Positions 43,209-52,324 of a stretch of DNA of 64,000 bases are shown here, one piece after another. A model generated the notes under the pieces. It did no database searches, was not told where the DNA came from, and worked only from the letters and a program-made list of their open reading frames with translations. Numbering within the stretch: position 1 is the first letter of the stretch; each line of letters opens with the position of its first letter. The stretch lies in contig CANQYT010000002.1 in assembly GCA_947628135.1 (NCBI GenBank), positions 86,572 through 150,571 of the forward strand. The letters are read 5' to 3'. Both the position numbers and the translations under genes were made by a program. This stretch comes from an uncultured Clostridia bacterium. Lineage in GTDB: Bacteria; Bacillota; Clostridia; Christensenellales; CAG-314.

Positions 43209-43574
43209 CTACATCAATTTGCCGAGCAGAGCGGCGACAAGCGCGCCCGCAAACGCCGCGAAAAACACTCCCGCGATGAGCAGTGCCACCTGCCACGACG
43301 GTATATTGGCGCGTTGAACGACGTTTTGCTCGTTTTCTTTGTAACTTGCGGCTTTGACGGTGGCTGCAAGACAAATTTCTTCCTTGTCTTGATATTTTAC
43401 GTCCAAGTAGTCGTTGTCTTTCAGAAAGGACAGTATTCCTTGAAACGTCTGCTCGTCTATGTGAAGCCGAGACGGCAGTTGAGACAACAATTGACTTTTG
43501 TTGAGTACTTTGTAGCCGTCGCCGACGTTGTCCGTCAGCAAGCGCAGTACTGCGTCCGTTTTTTTGTCCAGCAT
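43209..43574 (-). CDS. Small winged-helix-like protein with C-terminal membrane anchor (paralogue B)
   Basis: A 121-residue protein with the same layout as its neighbour: an N-terminal helical/wing domain (FQGILSFLKDNDYLDVKYQDKEEICLAAT) and a C-terminal transmembrane helix (about 96-118). Its ATG lies immediately after the stop of the alkyltransferase gene, so the three genes form an operon. No named family is recognised. Confidence 0.65.
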   Translation of the reverse strand: MLDKKTDAVLRLLTDNVGDGYKVLNKSQLLSQLPSRLHIDEQTFQGILSFLKDNDYLDVKYQDKEEICLAATVKAASYKENEQNVVQRANIPSWQVALLIAGVFFAAFAGALVAALLGKLM

Positions 43575-43886
43575 CTATTCCTCCCAAAGGTGTTTTTGCA
43601 GGTCTACCACGTCGTCGGCGACAAATTGCACGCCTTCGTTCATCAGCAGATACCGCTGTGCGTCCGCTCCGCCGAACGCAAACGCGCCCGACAGCCTGCC
43701 CTCGCGGTTTACCACCCGATGACAGGGCACAACAAAGGGTTCGGGATTGACGTGCAGAGCCCAACCGACCTGCCGCGCCGCTCTCGGTTCGCCCACGATA
43801 CGCGCGATCTGTCCGTAGGTAGCCACTTTCCCGAGCGGTATTCGGCGTACTACGTCGTATACTTTTGCGAAAAATCCCCGTTTCAT
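43575..43886 (-). CDS. MGMT-type alkyltransferase domain protein
   Basis: A 103-residue protein consisting only of the DNA-binding/active-site domain of O6-alkylguanine-DNA alkyltransferase. It has IPLGKVATYGQIA with the HTH, PRAARQVGWAL and the catalytic VPCHRVV. The cysteine is present, so it is a potential active repair protein rather than a tryptophan-containing alkyltransferase-like (ATL) protein. It is the first gene of a three-gene reverse-strand operon with the two winged-helix/TM proteins. Confidence 0.88.
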   Translation of the reverse strand: MKRGFFAKVYDVVRRIPLGKVATYGQIARIVGEPRAARQVGWALHVNPEPFVVPCHRVVNREGRLSGAFAFGGADAQRYLLMNEGVQFVADDVVDLQKHLWEE

Positions 43887-43900
43887 AAATTCCGTACTAA

Positions 43901-43929
43901 ATGATACTATTTTTATCCCGCATTGTCAA
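43901..43929 (-). promoter_or_regulatory. Promoter of the alkyltransferase operon
   Basis: Reverse strand TTGACA (43924-43929), 17-bp spacer, TATCAT (43901-43906). Confidence 0.65.
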
Positions 43930-43941
43930 CGGTGCAAACGC

Positions 43942-43970
43942 TTGAAAGATTGTAAAAAATATGTTAATAT
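43942..43970 (+). promoter_or_regulatory. Promoter of tmk-holB-ricT-yfcE
   Basis: TTGAAA (43942-43947), 17-bp spacer, TAATAT (43965-43970). Confidence 0.55.
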
Positions 43971-44030
43971 ATTTACAAACAAGCGTAACGGCGCGTTTGC
44001 CGAATCGTAACGGCTTGTTGGGGAGACGTA

Positions 44031-44654
44031 ATGCGCAATTTCATCACCATAGAGGGCTGCGAGGGCGTTGGCAAGACATATCAGACGAGGTTGCTCAAAC
44101 AGTACTGTCTGGACAAGGGTCTGGACGTAGTTTTCACGCGCGAGCCGGGCGGAAGCGACATCGCCGAACAGATACGCCGCATAATTCTCGACGCCGACAA
44201 CAGCGATATGGACGACCTTTGCGAAGCGTTTCTGTATGCCGCAAGCCGTATCCAGCACCTCAAAGACATCGTAAAACCCGCGCTCAGTCAGGGCAAAACG
44301 GTCATTTGCGACAGATACGTGGACAGTTCCTACGTTTATCAGGGAATAGGGCGCGGTCTCGGGTTGGACAAAATTGTCCGCCTCAACGAAATTGCCGTCG
44401 GCGAATATATGCCGGAGTTTACCGTTTTTCTCGATCTGTCCCCCGACAACGCGTTCCGCCGCAAGGGCGGCGCGGATCAGAACGACCGTATGGAAGCGGT
44501 GGGTTACGCCTTTCACCGCAAAGTGTACGAGGGCTACAAACTTTTGATACAGCAAGAACCTTCCCGTTTCGAAGTGATAGACGCTTCCGGCACGAAGGAA
44601 CAGACTCAGGCAAAGTTGCGTGAGGCGCTTATTCGTCGCGGAGTGCTGAAATGA
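44031..44654 (+). CDS. tmk: Thymidylate kinase
   Basis: A 207-residue P-loop kinase that makes dTDP from dTMP. Walker A GCEGVGKT (residues 9-16), TREPGGSDIAEQIR and the CDRYVDSSYVYQG motif are intact. It overlaps holB (ATGA), the conserved Firmicutes arrangement. Confidence 0.95.
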   Translation: MRNFITIEGCEGVGKTYQTRLLKQYCLDKGLDVVFTREPGGSDIAEQIRRIILDADNSDMDDLCEAFLYAASRIQHLKDIVKPALSQGKTVICDRYVDSSYVYQGIGRGLGLDKIVRLNEIAVGEYMPEFTVFLDLSPDNAFRRKGGADQNDRMEAVGYAFHRKVYEGYKLLIQQEPSRFEVIDASGTKEQTQAKLREALIRRGVLK

Positions 44655-45631
44655 TGCAACTGAGCAACGTCGGTTTGTATTTGCGCGAGGCTTTTGCCAA
44701 GGGCGTTGCCGCACACGCTTACGCCGTGGCGGGAGAAAAGCAGTACGTAAAGAGCCTGCTCAAAGAGTGCGCTACCGTCGCTATGTGCCGCAGTCACGCA
44801 GGCGACGATTGCGACGCTTGCAAAAAGGTTGCTCGCGGCGAACATCTCGACGTGATAAACCTGCCCACGGATACCGTCAAGAACAAAATGACGGTGGGCG
44901 ACGTGGCGTACCTCGTGGAGGAAAGTTACCGCCGTCCCGTAGACGACAGCAAACAGCGCGTGTTCTGTATCGACGCGACGGATTCCGTAAGCGGCGTGGG
45001 CTGCGAATTGTGGCAGAACAAACTGCTCAAAACGCTGGAAGAACCTATGGAGGGTATCTACATCTTTGTGGGCGTGACGGATTTCGAGGCGCTTTTGCCG
45101 ACGGTGCGCAGCCGCTGTCAACTGCTCAAACAGACGATACTCACCCCCAACGAGGTGAAACAGGCGCTTTTGCGCAACAGTTTCGATATGCTGTCCTGCG
45201 AGATAGCCGCGGCAATGAGCGGCGGGATAGTGCAGCGGGGCGAGCAGATATTGGCGGATCGCGACCTTTTCGACGCGTACAAACTTGCAATGGACGTCGC
45301 GACGGAGATGACTTCCACAAAGGTAGCGTTGAAGTACGCCGCGCAGATGCTTTCTCTCAAAAGCCGCATTTACGATTGTCTTGGGTTTTTGACGGTGCTG
45401 TTGCGCGAGTCCGTCGTGTACCGTCTTGCGCCCGATCTTTGTTTGCTGCCCCATCTTCACAATACTATTGACAAAATTTGCACAGGCTACACGTTGCAGG
45501 CAGCCGAAGCCTGTATAGAAAAGATAAATTCGGCAAAAAAACAGTTGGACGACGGCGCAAACGTCACCGTTGTCACGGACAAACTGCTTAACACCCTTTT
45601 GGAGACGAGATATATATGTCGGAGATCGTAG
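44651..45631 (+). CDS. holB: DNA polymerase III delta' subunit
   Basis: A 326-residue clamp-loader subunit. The sensor region VRSRCQLL and KTLEEP are present; the Walker A site is degenerate, as usual for delta'. A four-cysteine zinc-binding set (C near residues 40-57, CRSH...CDAC) is retained. It overlaps ricT by 16 bp. Confidence 0.9.
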   Translation: MMQLSNVGLYLREAFAKGVAAHAYAVAGEKQYVKSLLKECATVAMCRSHAGDDCDACKKVARGEHLDVINLPTDTVKNKMTVGDVAYLVEESYRRPVDDSKQRVFCIDATDSVSGVGCELWQNKLLKTLEEPMEGIYIFVGVTDFEALLPTVRSRCQLLKQTILTPNEVKQALLRNSFDMLSCEIAAAMSGGIVQRGEQILADRDLFDAYKLAMDVATEMTSTKVALKYAAQMLSLKSRIYDCLGFLTVLLRESVVYRLAPDLCLLPHLHNTIDKICTGYTLQAAEACIEKINSAKKQLDDGANVTVVTDKLLNTLLETRYICRRS

Positions 45632-46512
45632 GAATAAAATTCAGAAACACAGGCAAGACCTACTATTTTGCGCCCAACGGCGAACAGTTTTCGGTGGGCG
45701 ACGGCGCGATAGTGGAAACGTCGCACGGAGTGGAGTACGGCAACGTGGTGCTTACCAACAGAGAAGTAAGCGACGATTCCATCAAGGAACTCAAACCCGT
45801 TTTGCGCAAGGCAACGGAAGCGGACGAGGCTCATCGCAAGGAACAGTTCGCAAAGCGCGGCAACGCGTTGAAAACGGCGCAGGAGTTGGCAAAGAAACGC
45901 AATCTGGATATGAAGTTTGCGGACGTCGATTTTTCTTTCGACGATTCCAAGGTGGTTTTCTACTTCACGTCCGAACATCGCATAGATTTCCGCGAACTCG
46001 TAAAGGAACTCGCGGCTAACTTCCGTATGCGCATAGAATTGCGGCAAATAGGTATCCGCGACGAATGTAAGTTGAAGGGCGGTTTAGGTCCTTGCGGCAG
46101 AGTGTGCTGCTGCAACGACTATATGGAAGATTTCGAACGGGTCTCCATCAAGATGGCGAAGCATCAGGGGCTGTCCCTCAACCCCACGAAGATATCCGGT
46201 TTGTGCGGCAGACTTATGTGCTGTCTCAAATTCGAGGACGAGTACTACGCCGACACGCTCAAATTTATGCCCAAGCCCAACAGCGAGATAGACACTCCCA
46301 AGGGGGTTGCCAAGGTGGACAGCGTGGACGTACTGCGCCAGACGGTGGTCGTCAAGCTGCCGTTAGACGAAGAGGGATATGAATTGAAAGAGTACACCCT
46401 TTCCGAATTGGGCATCACGCCCGTCTATCCCGACAGATGCGCCGCCTGTGCGGCAAATTCGGAGGAGGACGGCGACGACGGCGACAGCGACGAAATTCCA
46501 TCGGAGGAATAA
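45616..46512 (+). CDS. ricT: PSP1 domain protein RicT (YaaT)
   Basis: A 298-residue protein of the YaaT/RicT family. It has the PSP1 core (RNLDMKFADVDFSFDDSKVVFYF), the cysteine-rich GGLGPCGRVCCC and the CGRLMCCLKFE segment that bind an iron-sulphur cluster in the Ric complex. In Bacillus the Ric proteins regulate mRNA maturation by RNase Y and sporulation. The acidic tail is low complexity. Confidence 0.93.
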   Translation: MSEIVGIKFRNTGKTYYFAPNGEQFSVGDGAIVETSHGVEYGNVVLTNREVSDDSIKELKPVLRKATEADEAHRKEQFAKRGNALKTAQELAKKRNLDMKFADVDFSFDDSKVVFYFTSEHRIDFRELVKELAANFRMRIELRQIGIRDECKLKGGLGPCGRVCCCNDYMEDFERVSIKMAKHQGLSLNPTKISGLCGRLMCCLKFEDEYYADTLKFMPKPNSEIDTPKGVAKVDSVDVLRQTVVVKLPLDEEGYELKEYTLSELGITPVYPDRCAACAANSEEDGDDGDSDEIPSEE

Positions 46513-46514
46513 CG

Positions 46515-47054
46515 ATGAAATTGTTTGTTGCAACCGACGTGCACGGCTCTGCCTATTGGGCGCAGCGCATTGTGGACAATTTCGTCAAATCGGGCGCGGA
46601 TATGCTCGTTTTGTTGGGAGACGTGTACAATCACGGACCGCGCAATCCCTTTCCGCGCGACTACGACCCGATGCGCGTCGCGGAGATATTCAACTCCGTC
46701 GCCGACAAAACGGTAGCGGTACAGGGCAACTGCGACAGCGAAGTGGACGCGATGATATCCCGTTTCCCCTTCGTAAAAGACTGCGTGATACCCCTCGGCG
46801 GCAGACGGCTGTATTTTACGCACGGACACGTCTACAATTCCGCTCATCTCCCCAACGTTTCCGAGGGCGACGCGGTGATATACGGACATTTCCACGTAAA
46901 CGGCTACGAACGTGTAAACGGCGTGCATTGCGTTTGTTTGAGCAGCGCGGCTTTGCCCAAAGATTCGCCCGCCTATCTGACGGCTGACGACGGCGGTCTG
47001 ACCGTAAACGGTTTTGACGGAGAAAAAATATTTTCGCTGATGTTCGAAGTTTGA
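46515..47054 (+). CDS. yfcE: YfcE-type metallophosphoesterase
   Basis: A 179-residue phosphodiesterase. Metal-binding motifs DVHG, GDVYNHGP, GNCDS, THGH and GHFH are all present. The ATG is 2 bp after the ricT stop. It acts on model phosphodiesters in relatives; the natural substrate is unknown. Confidence 0.88.
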   Translation: MKLFVATDVHGSAYWAQRIVDNFVKSGADMLVLLGDVYNHGPRNPFPRDYDPMRVAEIFNSVADKTVAVQGNCDSEVDAMISRFPFVKDCVIPLGGRRLYFTHGHVYNSAHLPNVSEGDAVIYGHFHVNGYERVNGVHCVCLSSAALPKDSPAYLTADDGGLTVNGFDGEKIFSLMFEV

Positions 47055-47125
47055 CGGAAAACACGCTTTCGCCAAAAAATTGCGCATTTCGCGCGTTTTT
47101 TGAGACGGTTATTTCATACTTTGTG

Positions 47126-47154
47126 TTGACAACGGCTAAAATATATTATACAAT
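47126..47154 (+). promoter_or_regulatory. Promoter of rho
   Basis: TTGACA (47126-47131), 17-bp spacer, TACAAT (47149-47154). The mRNA leader is about 160 nt and AU-rich, which would suit autoregulation by Rho, though I see no specific rut-like C-rich stretch. Confidence 0.65.
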
Positions 47155-47320
47155 AATAAAAGAGATTTGCTGTTCGGCATTCTTTTTATTCGGTTTGAAA
47201 TTCCGGTAAATATCAGATGCAATTTTATTGCAAATATTCAAATGATCGAAAGGTTTTCATTGCGAAGCCTGTCGGTGTTTTGCCGAAATATATTTTTTGT
47301 TTTATTTTTAGGGAGGAACT

Positions 47321-48736
47321 ATGTCTACTGAGTACAAAACCTTAGAGGAACTTATGGCGGCGCTGAACAATATGACCGTGGCGAGTCTACGCGAAGTCGC
47401 CAACGAATTCGGGGTCATTCCCGGCAATCGCAAACGGGCGGAGTTGATCGAAAAGATCGTCGCCGTCTATACGGGCGAAATGTCGCGCGAACAACGTAAA
47501 AAGTTGGGCAGACCGCGCAAAGGAGCGGAACAGTTAAGCGCTGCCGAACCCGTGATAGAGGGCAAGGAAGCGGCGAAAAGCGTTGACGACGTCGATCCGT
47601 CGCTGCCGCGAACGGGTATTCTGGAAGTGCTGCCCGACGGTTACGGCTTTGTGCGCACTCACAACTATTCCACGTCGCAGGGCAAGGACTACTACGTAAC
47701 GGCGAATATGATATCGCGTATGAAGTTGGTGTCAGGCGACAAACTGAAAGTCACTCTCAAACATTTCCCCGACAGACAAGCGCCGACGGCGGTGTATATA
47801 GAGGAGATCAACGACCAACCCTGTTCGGAGATCAGACGTACCCCCTTCGATTCGTTAGAACCTTGTTTCCCCAATGAGAGATTGAATATGCGTTCCGACA
47901 GAACGGACTACTCTTTGCGCGTGCTGGACCTCGTTGCGCCGATAGGCAAAGGACAGCGCGGACTTATCGTTGCTCCCCCCAAGACGGGCAAGACCATTCT
48001 CCTCAAAAAACTTGCGATGGCTATCCACAAAAACCACCCCGAGATACACCTCACCGTGTTGCTCATCGACGAGCGCCCCGAGGAAGTTACGGATTTCAAG
48101 GAAAGCGTGGACTGCGAGGTGGTGTATTCCACGTTCGATCAACAGCCCTCCAATCACTGCCGCGTGGCGGAACTTGTGTTCAGCAACGCTCGCAGACGCG
48201 TTGAACAGGGTCAGGACGTGATGATACTTCTGGACAGCATAACGCGGCTTGGACGGGCGTACAACCAGATAGCCGAACAAACGGGCAGAACGCTCACAGG
48301 CGGTTTGGACATCGCCGCGTTGCAAGAGCCGAAAAAGATGTTCGGGGCAGGCAGAAACGTCCGCGGCGGCGGCAGTCTTACGATACTTGCGACCGCGCTT
48401 ATCGACACGGGCAGCCGTATGGACGACATCATCTACGAGGAATTCAAAGGCACGGGCAATATGGAAATACAACTCGACCGCCGTATGAGCGAAAAGCGCA
48501 TTTTCCCCGCGGTGGACCTCAATCGCAGCGGTACGCGCCGCGAAGAGTTGCTGCTCAATCAAAGTCAGTTGGAAGGTATGTATCTCGTTCGCCGTATGCT
48601 CTCGCGCGAGGACTCGGTGCAAGCCACCGAAGAACTGTTGGAAGTGGTGATGACCACCGAAAACAACGACGAAACGATAGACACGCTCAAAAGACTTATC
48701 CGCTCCGCCGAAGCGCGCAGAGCAATGAAAAAGTAA
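47321..48736 (+). CDS. rho: Transcription termination factor Rho
   Basis: A 471-residue hexameric RNA helicase. It has the N-terminal Rho N domain ([24 protein letters not shown]), the cold-shock RNA-binding domain ([14 protein letters not shown]), Walker A APPKTGKT near residue 217, [13 protein letters not shown] and the [21 protein letters not shown] arginine-finger region. Ribosome site AGGGAGGA. The mnmA gene follows after 24 bp. Confidence 0.96.
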   Translation: MSTEYKTLEELMAALNNMTVASLREVANEFGVIPGNRKRAELIEKIVAVYTGEMSREQRKKLGRPRKGAEQLSAAEPVIEGKEAAKSVDDVDPSLPRTGILEVLPDGYGFVRTHNYSTSQGKDYYVTANMISRMKLVSGDKLKVTLKHFPDRQAPTAVYIEEINDQPCSEIRRTPFDSLEPCFPNERLNMRSDRTDYSLRVLDLVAPIGKGQRGLIVAPPKTGKTILLKKLAMAIHKNHPEIHLTVLLIDERPEEVTDFKESVDCEVVYSTFDQQPSNHCRVAELVFSNARRRVEQGQDVMILLDSITRLGRAYNQIAEQTGRTLTGGLDIAALQEPKKMFGAGRNVRGGGSLTILATALIDTGSRMDDIIYEEFKGTGNMEIQLDRRMSEKRIFPAVDLNRSGTRREELLLNQSQLEGMYLVRRMLSREDSVQATEELLEVVMTTENNDETIDTLKRLIRSAEARRAMKK

Positions 48737-48760
48737 CTGTTTCGTAAATATCGCCTTCAA

Positions 48761-49834
48761 ATGAAAACCGTGGTACTCGGAATGAGCGGCGGTGTGGACA
48801 GCGCCGTAGCCGCTTACCTGCTGCAACGGCAGGGTTACAACGTAATAGCGCTTTTTATGCACAATTGGGAGGAAACCGACGACGGCTGCTGCACGGCGGA
48901 ACAGGATTTCGACGACGTAAAGCGCGTATCCGACAAATTGGGCATACCCTACTATTCCGTAAACTTTGCGCGCGAATATCGCGAGCGCGTTTTCAGTTAC
49001 TTCCTTTCCGAATACAGCAAAGGGCGCACGCCCAATCCCGACGTACTTTGCAACCGCGAAATAAAGTTCGGACCTTTTTTGCAATACGCCAAGGCGTTGG
49101 GGGCGGATCACGTCGCGACGGGGCACTACTGCGGCGTGGAACACGTCGGTTCTGTAAGTTATTTGCTCAAAGCGCGCGACAAAACCAAGGATCAGACGTA
49201 TTTTCTCAATCAACTTTCGCAGGAACAACTCAAAGACGTAATTTTTCCCCTCGCCGACATCACCAAGGCGGAAGTCCGTCAAATTGCCGAGCGTATCGGC
49301 TTGGTAAACGCCGCCAAGAAGGACAGCACGGGCATTTGTTTCATAGGCGAACGCAATTTCCGCCGTTTTCTGCAAAATTATCTGCCCTGTCAACCGGGCG
49401 AGATAGTGGACCTCGACGGCAAACGCGTCGGCGAACACGTCGGACTGATGTACTACACGTTGGGACAGCGCAGAGGTTTGGGTCTGGGCGGCACTAAGGA
49501 CGGCGAAGGACGTTGGTTCGTAGTGGAAAAGGATATGGAGCACAACCGTCTTGTGGTATCCCACGGCGACGAAAGCGTGCTTATGTCCCGCGCTCTGACA
49601 GCTAGCGGCGCAAATTTCATTCCCGCGCCGCCTTCCGAAAGGCATTTCGATTGTTTTGCGAAGTTTCGCTACCGTCAAAGCGAACAGGCGGTTTCGGTAA
49701 CGCTGTCGGACGACGGCAAGTTGCGGGTGGATTTCCGCGAAAAGCAGCGCGCCGTCACCCCTGGACAGTTTGTGGTATTCTACGATGAACGCCGTTGTTT
49801 GGGCGGCGCAACGATAGACGAAGTGTACAAATAA
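48761..49834 (+). CDS. mnmA: tRNA-specific 2-thiouridylase MnmA
   Basis: A 357-residue PP-loop enzyme that thiolates U34 of Lys, Glu and Gln tRNAs. It keeps SGGVDS (residues 9-14), NPDVLCN with one catalytic cysteine, GHYC, and the GICFIGERNFRRFL segment with the second cysteine. No ribosome site is obvious 24 bp after rho, so coupling is likely. Confidence 0.95.
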   Translation: MKTVVLGMSGGVDSAVAAYLLQRQGYNVIALFMHNWEETDDGCCTAEQDFDDVKRVSDKLGIPYYSVNFAREYRERVFSYFLSEYSKGRTPNPDVLCNREIKFGPFLQYAKALGADHVATGHYCGVEHVGSVSYLLKARDKTKDQTYFLNQLSQEQLKDVIFPLADITKAEVRQIAERIGLVNAAKKDSTGICFIGERNFRRFLQNYLPCQPGEIVDLDGKRVGEHVGLMYYTLGQRRGLGLGGTKDGEGRWFVVEKDMEHNRLVVSHGDESVLMSRALTASGANFIPAPPSERHFDCFAKFRYRQSEQAVSVTLSDDGKLRVDFREKQRAVTPGQFVVFYDERRCLGGATIDEVYK

Positions 49835-49879
49835 TAGGCGAAGAAAACGGCTTCAAGCCGCGAAGGACGCAGGGAGCAG

Positions 49880-50824
49880 ATGAAGAAACACAGCAAAAAG
49901 GCGGCGGACGTCGAAGTTGTCGAACAGCCTGCCGCAACGTCGGAGACCATTCCGAATGCCGAACAGAATATAGATTTGTCGGACGGCGCAACGCTGCCGT
50001 CGGGAGAAGTTGCCGAGCCCAAGCGCAAGCGCGTTTGGGAAGTGGACTTCGTGCGCGGTCTGATGATTTTGTTTGTGGTGTGGGATCACTTTATGTGGGA
50101 CATCAACTGCGTCGGCACGCACAAGTACGAAACGGGGCTGTTCCAATGGCTGTACGATCTGTCCGTAAACTACTACGCGGGCACGTTGCGCAAAGTTACG
50201 CACGACGTGTTTGTGACGATGTTTGTGCTGACAAGCGGCGTAAGTTGCAGTTTCAGCAGGAGCAACGGACGAAGGGCTATCAAGATGTGCGCCTTCGCGA
50301 TACTGTTTTCCGCAATTACGTACGCCGTTTCCGCTATGTTCAACACCAGATTGACAATTTATTTCAACGTCATTCACGTAATTGCGCTTTCCGTACTCAT
50401 CTACACCGCGGTGGAGTGGATATGGAGCAAACTTACCGCCGATTGGCAAAAGAATATTTTCGGCGTGCTGTACTTTGCCGTCACGATGACGGCGCTGGTA
50501 GTGGGACATTGCGCCAAAGCGGACGGAGTAAATTGGTTGGACCTCATCTTCGGCGAGAGCGCTTGGCGCACCGAGATCCTCAAAAAATTCCGTCTCGGCG
50601 GCGACTATCTGAGTTTCCTGCCCGATTTCGGTTGGTTTCTCGTCGGCGCGTTTCTCGGAAAAGTCATCTACCGCAAAAAGGAAACGGTGTTTCCGTCGGT
50701 GGACGCGCGCTACGTTTGCCCAATAACTTTTTGCGGAAGGTATTCCATCTGGATCTATTTCGGCAGTCAGATATTGATGTACGGTTTTGTCTATCTATTG
50801 CACGTGTTGTATCCCGTTCTGTAA
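49880..50824 (+). CDS. DUF1624 (HGSNAT-like) membrane protein
   Basis: A 314-residue protein with a soluble N-terminus of about 48 residues and six to seven transmembrane helices. The signature WEVDFVRGLMILFVVWDHFMWD followed by FVLTSGVSCSFSRSN matches DUF1624, related to heparan-alpha-glucosaminide N-acetyltransferase. It may transfer acyl groups to sugars across the membrane; this is inferred from the family. Confidence 0.85.
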   Translation: MKKHSKKAADVEVVEQPAATSETIPNAEQNIDLSDGATLPSGEVAEPKRKRVWEVDFVRGLMILFVVWDHFMWDINCVGTHKYETGLFQWLYDLSVNYYAGTLRKVTHDVFVTMFVLTSGVSCSFSRSNGRRAIKMCAFAILFSAITYAVSAMFNTRLTIYFNVIHVIALSVLIYTAVEWIWSKLTADWQKNIFGVLYFAVTMTALVVGHCAKADGVNWLDLIFGESAWRTEILKKFRLGGDYLSFLPDFGWFLVGAFLGKVIYRKKETVFPSVDARYVCPITFCGRYSIWIYFGSQILMYGFVYLLHVLYPVL

Positions 50825-50845
50825 TGTGTCGTATCGGGTATTCCA

Positions 50846-51060
50846 CGCAAAACGGCTTCACTTCGGGCATCGCAACATAGTAAAGAACGCTCGTGCAATT
50901 GCACACAAAACGGCTTCGCTTCGCGTGCCGCACCGAACAAGGTGCGGCACGCTTGTTGCAGATTGTTTTGAGTTGCAACAGCACTCGCGCTATGGGTGAT
51001 GAGGTTGTGTGCGACGCCCTCGTTGCAGATTATTTTGCGTTGGAACACCCTCACTCTCGG
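50846..51060. repeat. Degenerate internal repeats in the gap after the DUF1624 gene
   Basis: Two kinds of imperfect repeat are visible: an AAAACGGCTTC-x-CTTCG motif at about 50849 and 50908, and a GTTGCAGATT-x-TTTTG motif at about 50954 and 51024. No convincing gene is present; the short frames here lack ribosome sites. Confidence 0.5.
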
Positions 51061-51172
51061 TGTTACAATGTCCCCGACCGCCCGCCCCTATTTGCGGATA
51101 TGATGTTTACAACTGTTGAGAAAATTTTTTTCGGGCACACACGATAGACTTATTAGATATGTAATATTTACA

Positions 51173-51204
51173 AAACCGACTTCTTTGTCCGAAGTCGGTT
51201 TCAT
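51173..51204 (+). terminator. Hairpin in the intergenic region
   Basis: A perfect 11-bp stem (51173-51183 with 51191-51201) followed by TCATTTTA. Confidence 0.65.
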
Positions 51205-51212
51205 TTTATACA

Positions 51213-51540
51213 GTAAGTAACATTATCCTGTGCGCTTACGCGCCGCCGCAATCGAAGTAGGGCACACGCACAATTTGAGTTTACGAAAATTGTGTGGGAG
51301 AGGAGTGCCTATGCGTCAGCGATATCACGTACGATTGCGCGCGCTTGGTGCTTACAAACATAATGCGCGACGAAGCAGTGTAGGAAACCTGCACGGTCGG
51401 ATAAAACTTTCGTTGGGGGAGTGTTCCCAACAGCCTCAGCAAGGGCGCAAAGATTCGGTACGCGCCCGAACTTTGAGGAGTTCGGTTGAAACTTGGAGGG
51501 TTTGTCTTGCCGACTTAATTGTCCCTCAAAATTTATTATA
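51213..51540. other. Possible structured RNA region, no gene seen
   Basis: No convincing protein-coding frame. Several potential stems occur in series: a nested pair GGCAC/GTGCC enclosing CACAATTT/AAATTGTG (about 51265-51312), GTGTAGG/CCTGCAC (about 51379-51396), GTTGGG/CCCAAC (about 51413-51431) and the 28-bp palindromic repeat at 51448. I do not recognise a known RNA family. Confidence 0.35.
51448..51475. repeat. Dispersed palindromic repeat, copy 1
   Basis: A 28-bp element that starts CAAAGATTCGG and ends CCGAACTTTG, forming a 10-bp stem with one bulged A. An identical copy lies at 63390-63417. Confidence 0.85.
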
Positions 51541-51720
51541 GATTTTTTTACTTCGGGTTGCGGCAAAGCATACCCAACGCCCGCCCCGTACGTTTGCTGT
51601 TGCGCTGCGGCGTTTTCGGCGGCAATAGTTGCGATTCGGTAATTTTTTTGATTTTCGCGGGACAAATCGGCAAATTGCGAAGTTGTATATATGTCGAATC
51701 GTTCAGCAGTAAATATTGCA

Positions 51721-51749
51721 TTGCAAATCGACGAAAATCTTGTTATAAT
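51721..51749 (+). promoter_or_regulatory. Promoter of the ECF sigma gene, apparently leaderless
   Basis: TTGCAA (51721-51726), 17-bp spacer, TATAAT (51744-51749); the ATG at 51756 is only 6 nt from the -10 box and no ribosome site is visible. The boxes are the housekeeping type, not an ECF-type promoter. Confidence 0.6.
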
Positions 51750-51755
51750 TTGATT

Positions 51756-52319
51756 ATGACGGAAACAATGCGACGCACTATCAATACGTTGATTACGGAA
51801 ATAGCCGAGGGTAAGCAATACGCCTTGGAAGACTTGTCGCACCTTGTTTCCGCCCGAATGTTATCGTTGGCGCTTTCGATAGTGCGCGACAGGGCGCTTG
51901 CCGAGGACGTGGTGCAGGACAGTTTCGTGCGCATAGTAAACAGCGCGCGCAAATATCGCCCCGGCACAAACGGCTACGGTTGGATATGCAAAATAACGCA
52001 AAACGTCGCGCTCAGCGCGCTTCGCCGTGAAAAAAGACAACTGTGCGTAAATATAGACGACTGTCTGAACGTTTCGGACGGCGGCGATCTTGCCGAAAGT
52101 TCCGCCGCTCATCTCACCGTCGGCAGCGCTTTGGGGCAACTTACTCAACAGGAGCGGCAGGTAATTTACTACAAATATTTCGCCGATTACACCTTGCGGG
52201 ACATAGCCGCGCTTACGGGCATATCCAAGTCGGCGGTGCACCGAACGGAAGTAAGCGCGGAAAACAAATTGAAAATTCTGCTTGACGGCGGAAGAAACGA
52301 CGGCAACGGGGAGTTGTAA
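51756..52319 (+). CDS. ECF RNA polymerase sigma factor
   Basis: A 187-residue sigma-70 family protein with region 2 (LSIVRDRALAEDVVQDSFVRIV...WICKITQNVAL) and region 4 (LTQQERQVIYYKYFADYTLRDIAALTGISKSAVHRTE). The four-gene operon downstream contains a one-helix membrane protein in the anti-sigma position, a vWA lipoprotein and a membrane protein, suggesting an envelope-stress regulon. The start at 51756 is supported by the adjacent promoter. Confidence 0.9.
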   Translation: MTETMRRTINTLITEIAEGKQYALEDLSHLVSARMLSLALSIVRDRALAEDVVQDSFVRIVNSARKYRPGTNGYGWICKITQNVALSALRREKRQLCVNIDDCLNVSDGGDLAESSAAHLTVGSALGQLTQQERQVIYYKYFADYTLRDIAALTGISKSAVHRTEVSAENKLKILLDGGRNDGNGEL

Positions 52320-52324
52320 ATTCG

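Noticed and set aside
50791..51054. Reverse-strand frame of 87 codons in the repeat-rich gap
   Set aside because: It consists of translated degenerate repeats without a ribosome site, so it is better described as repeats.
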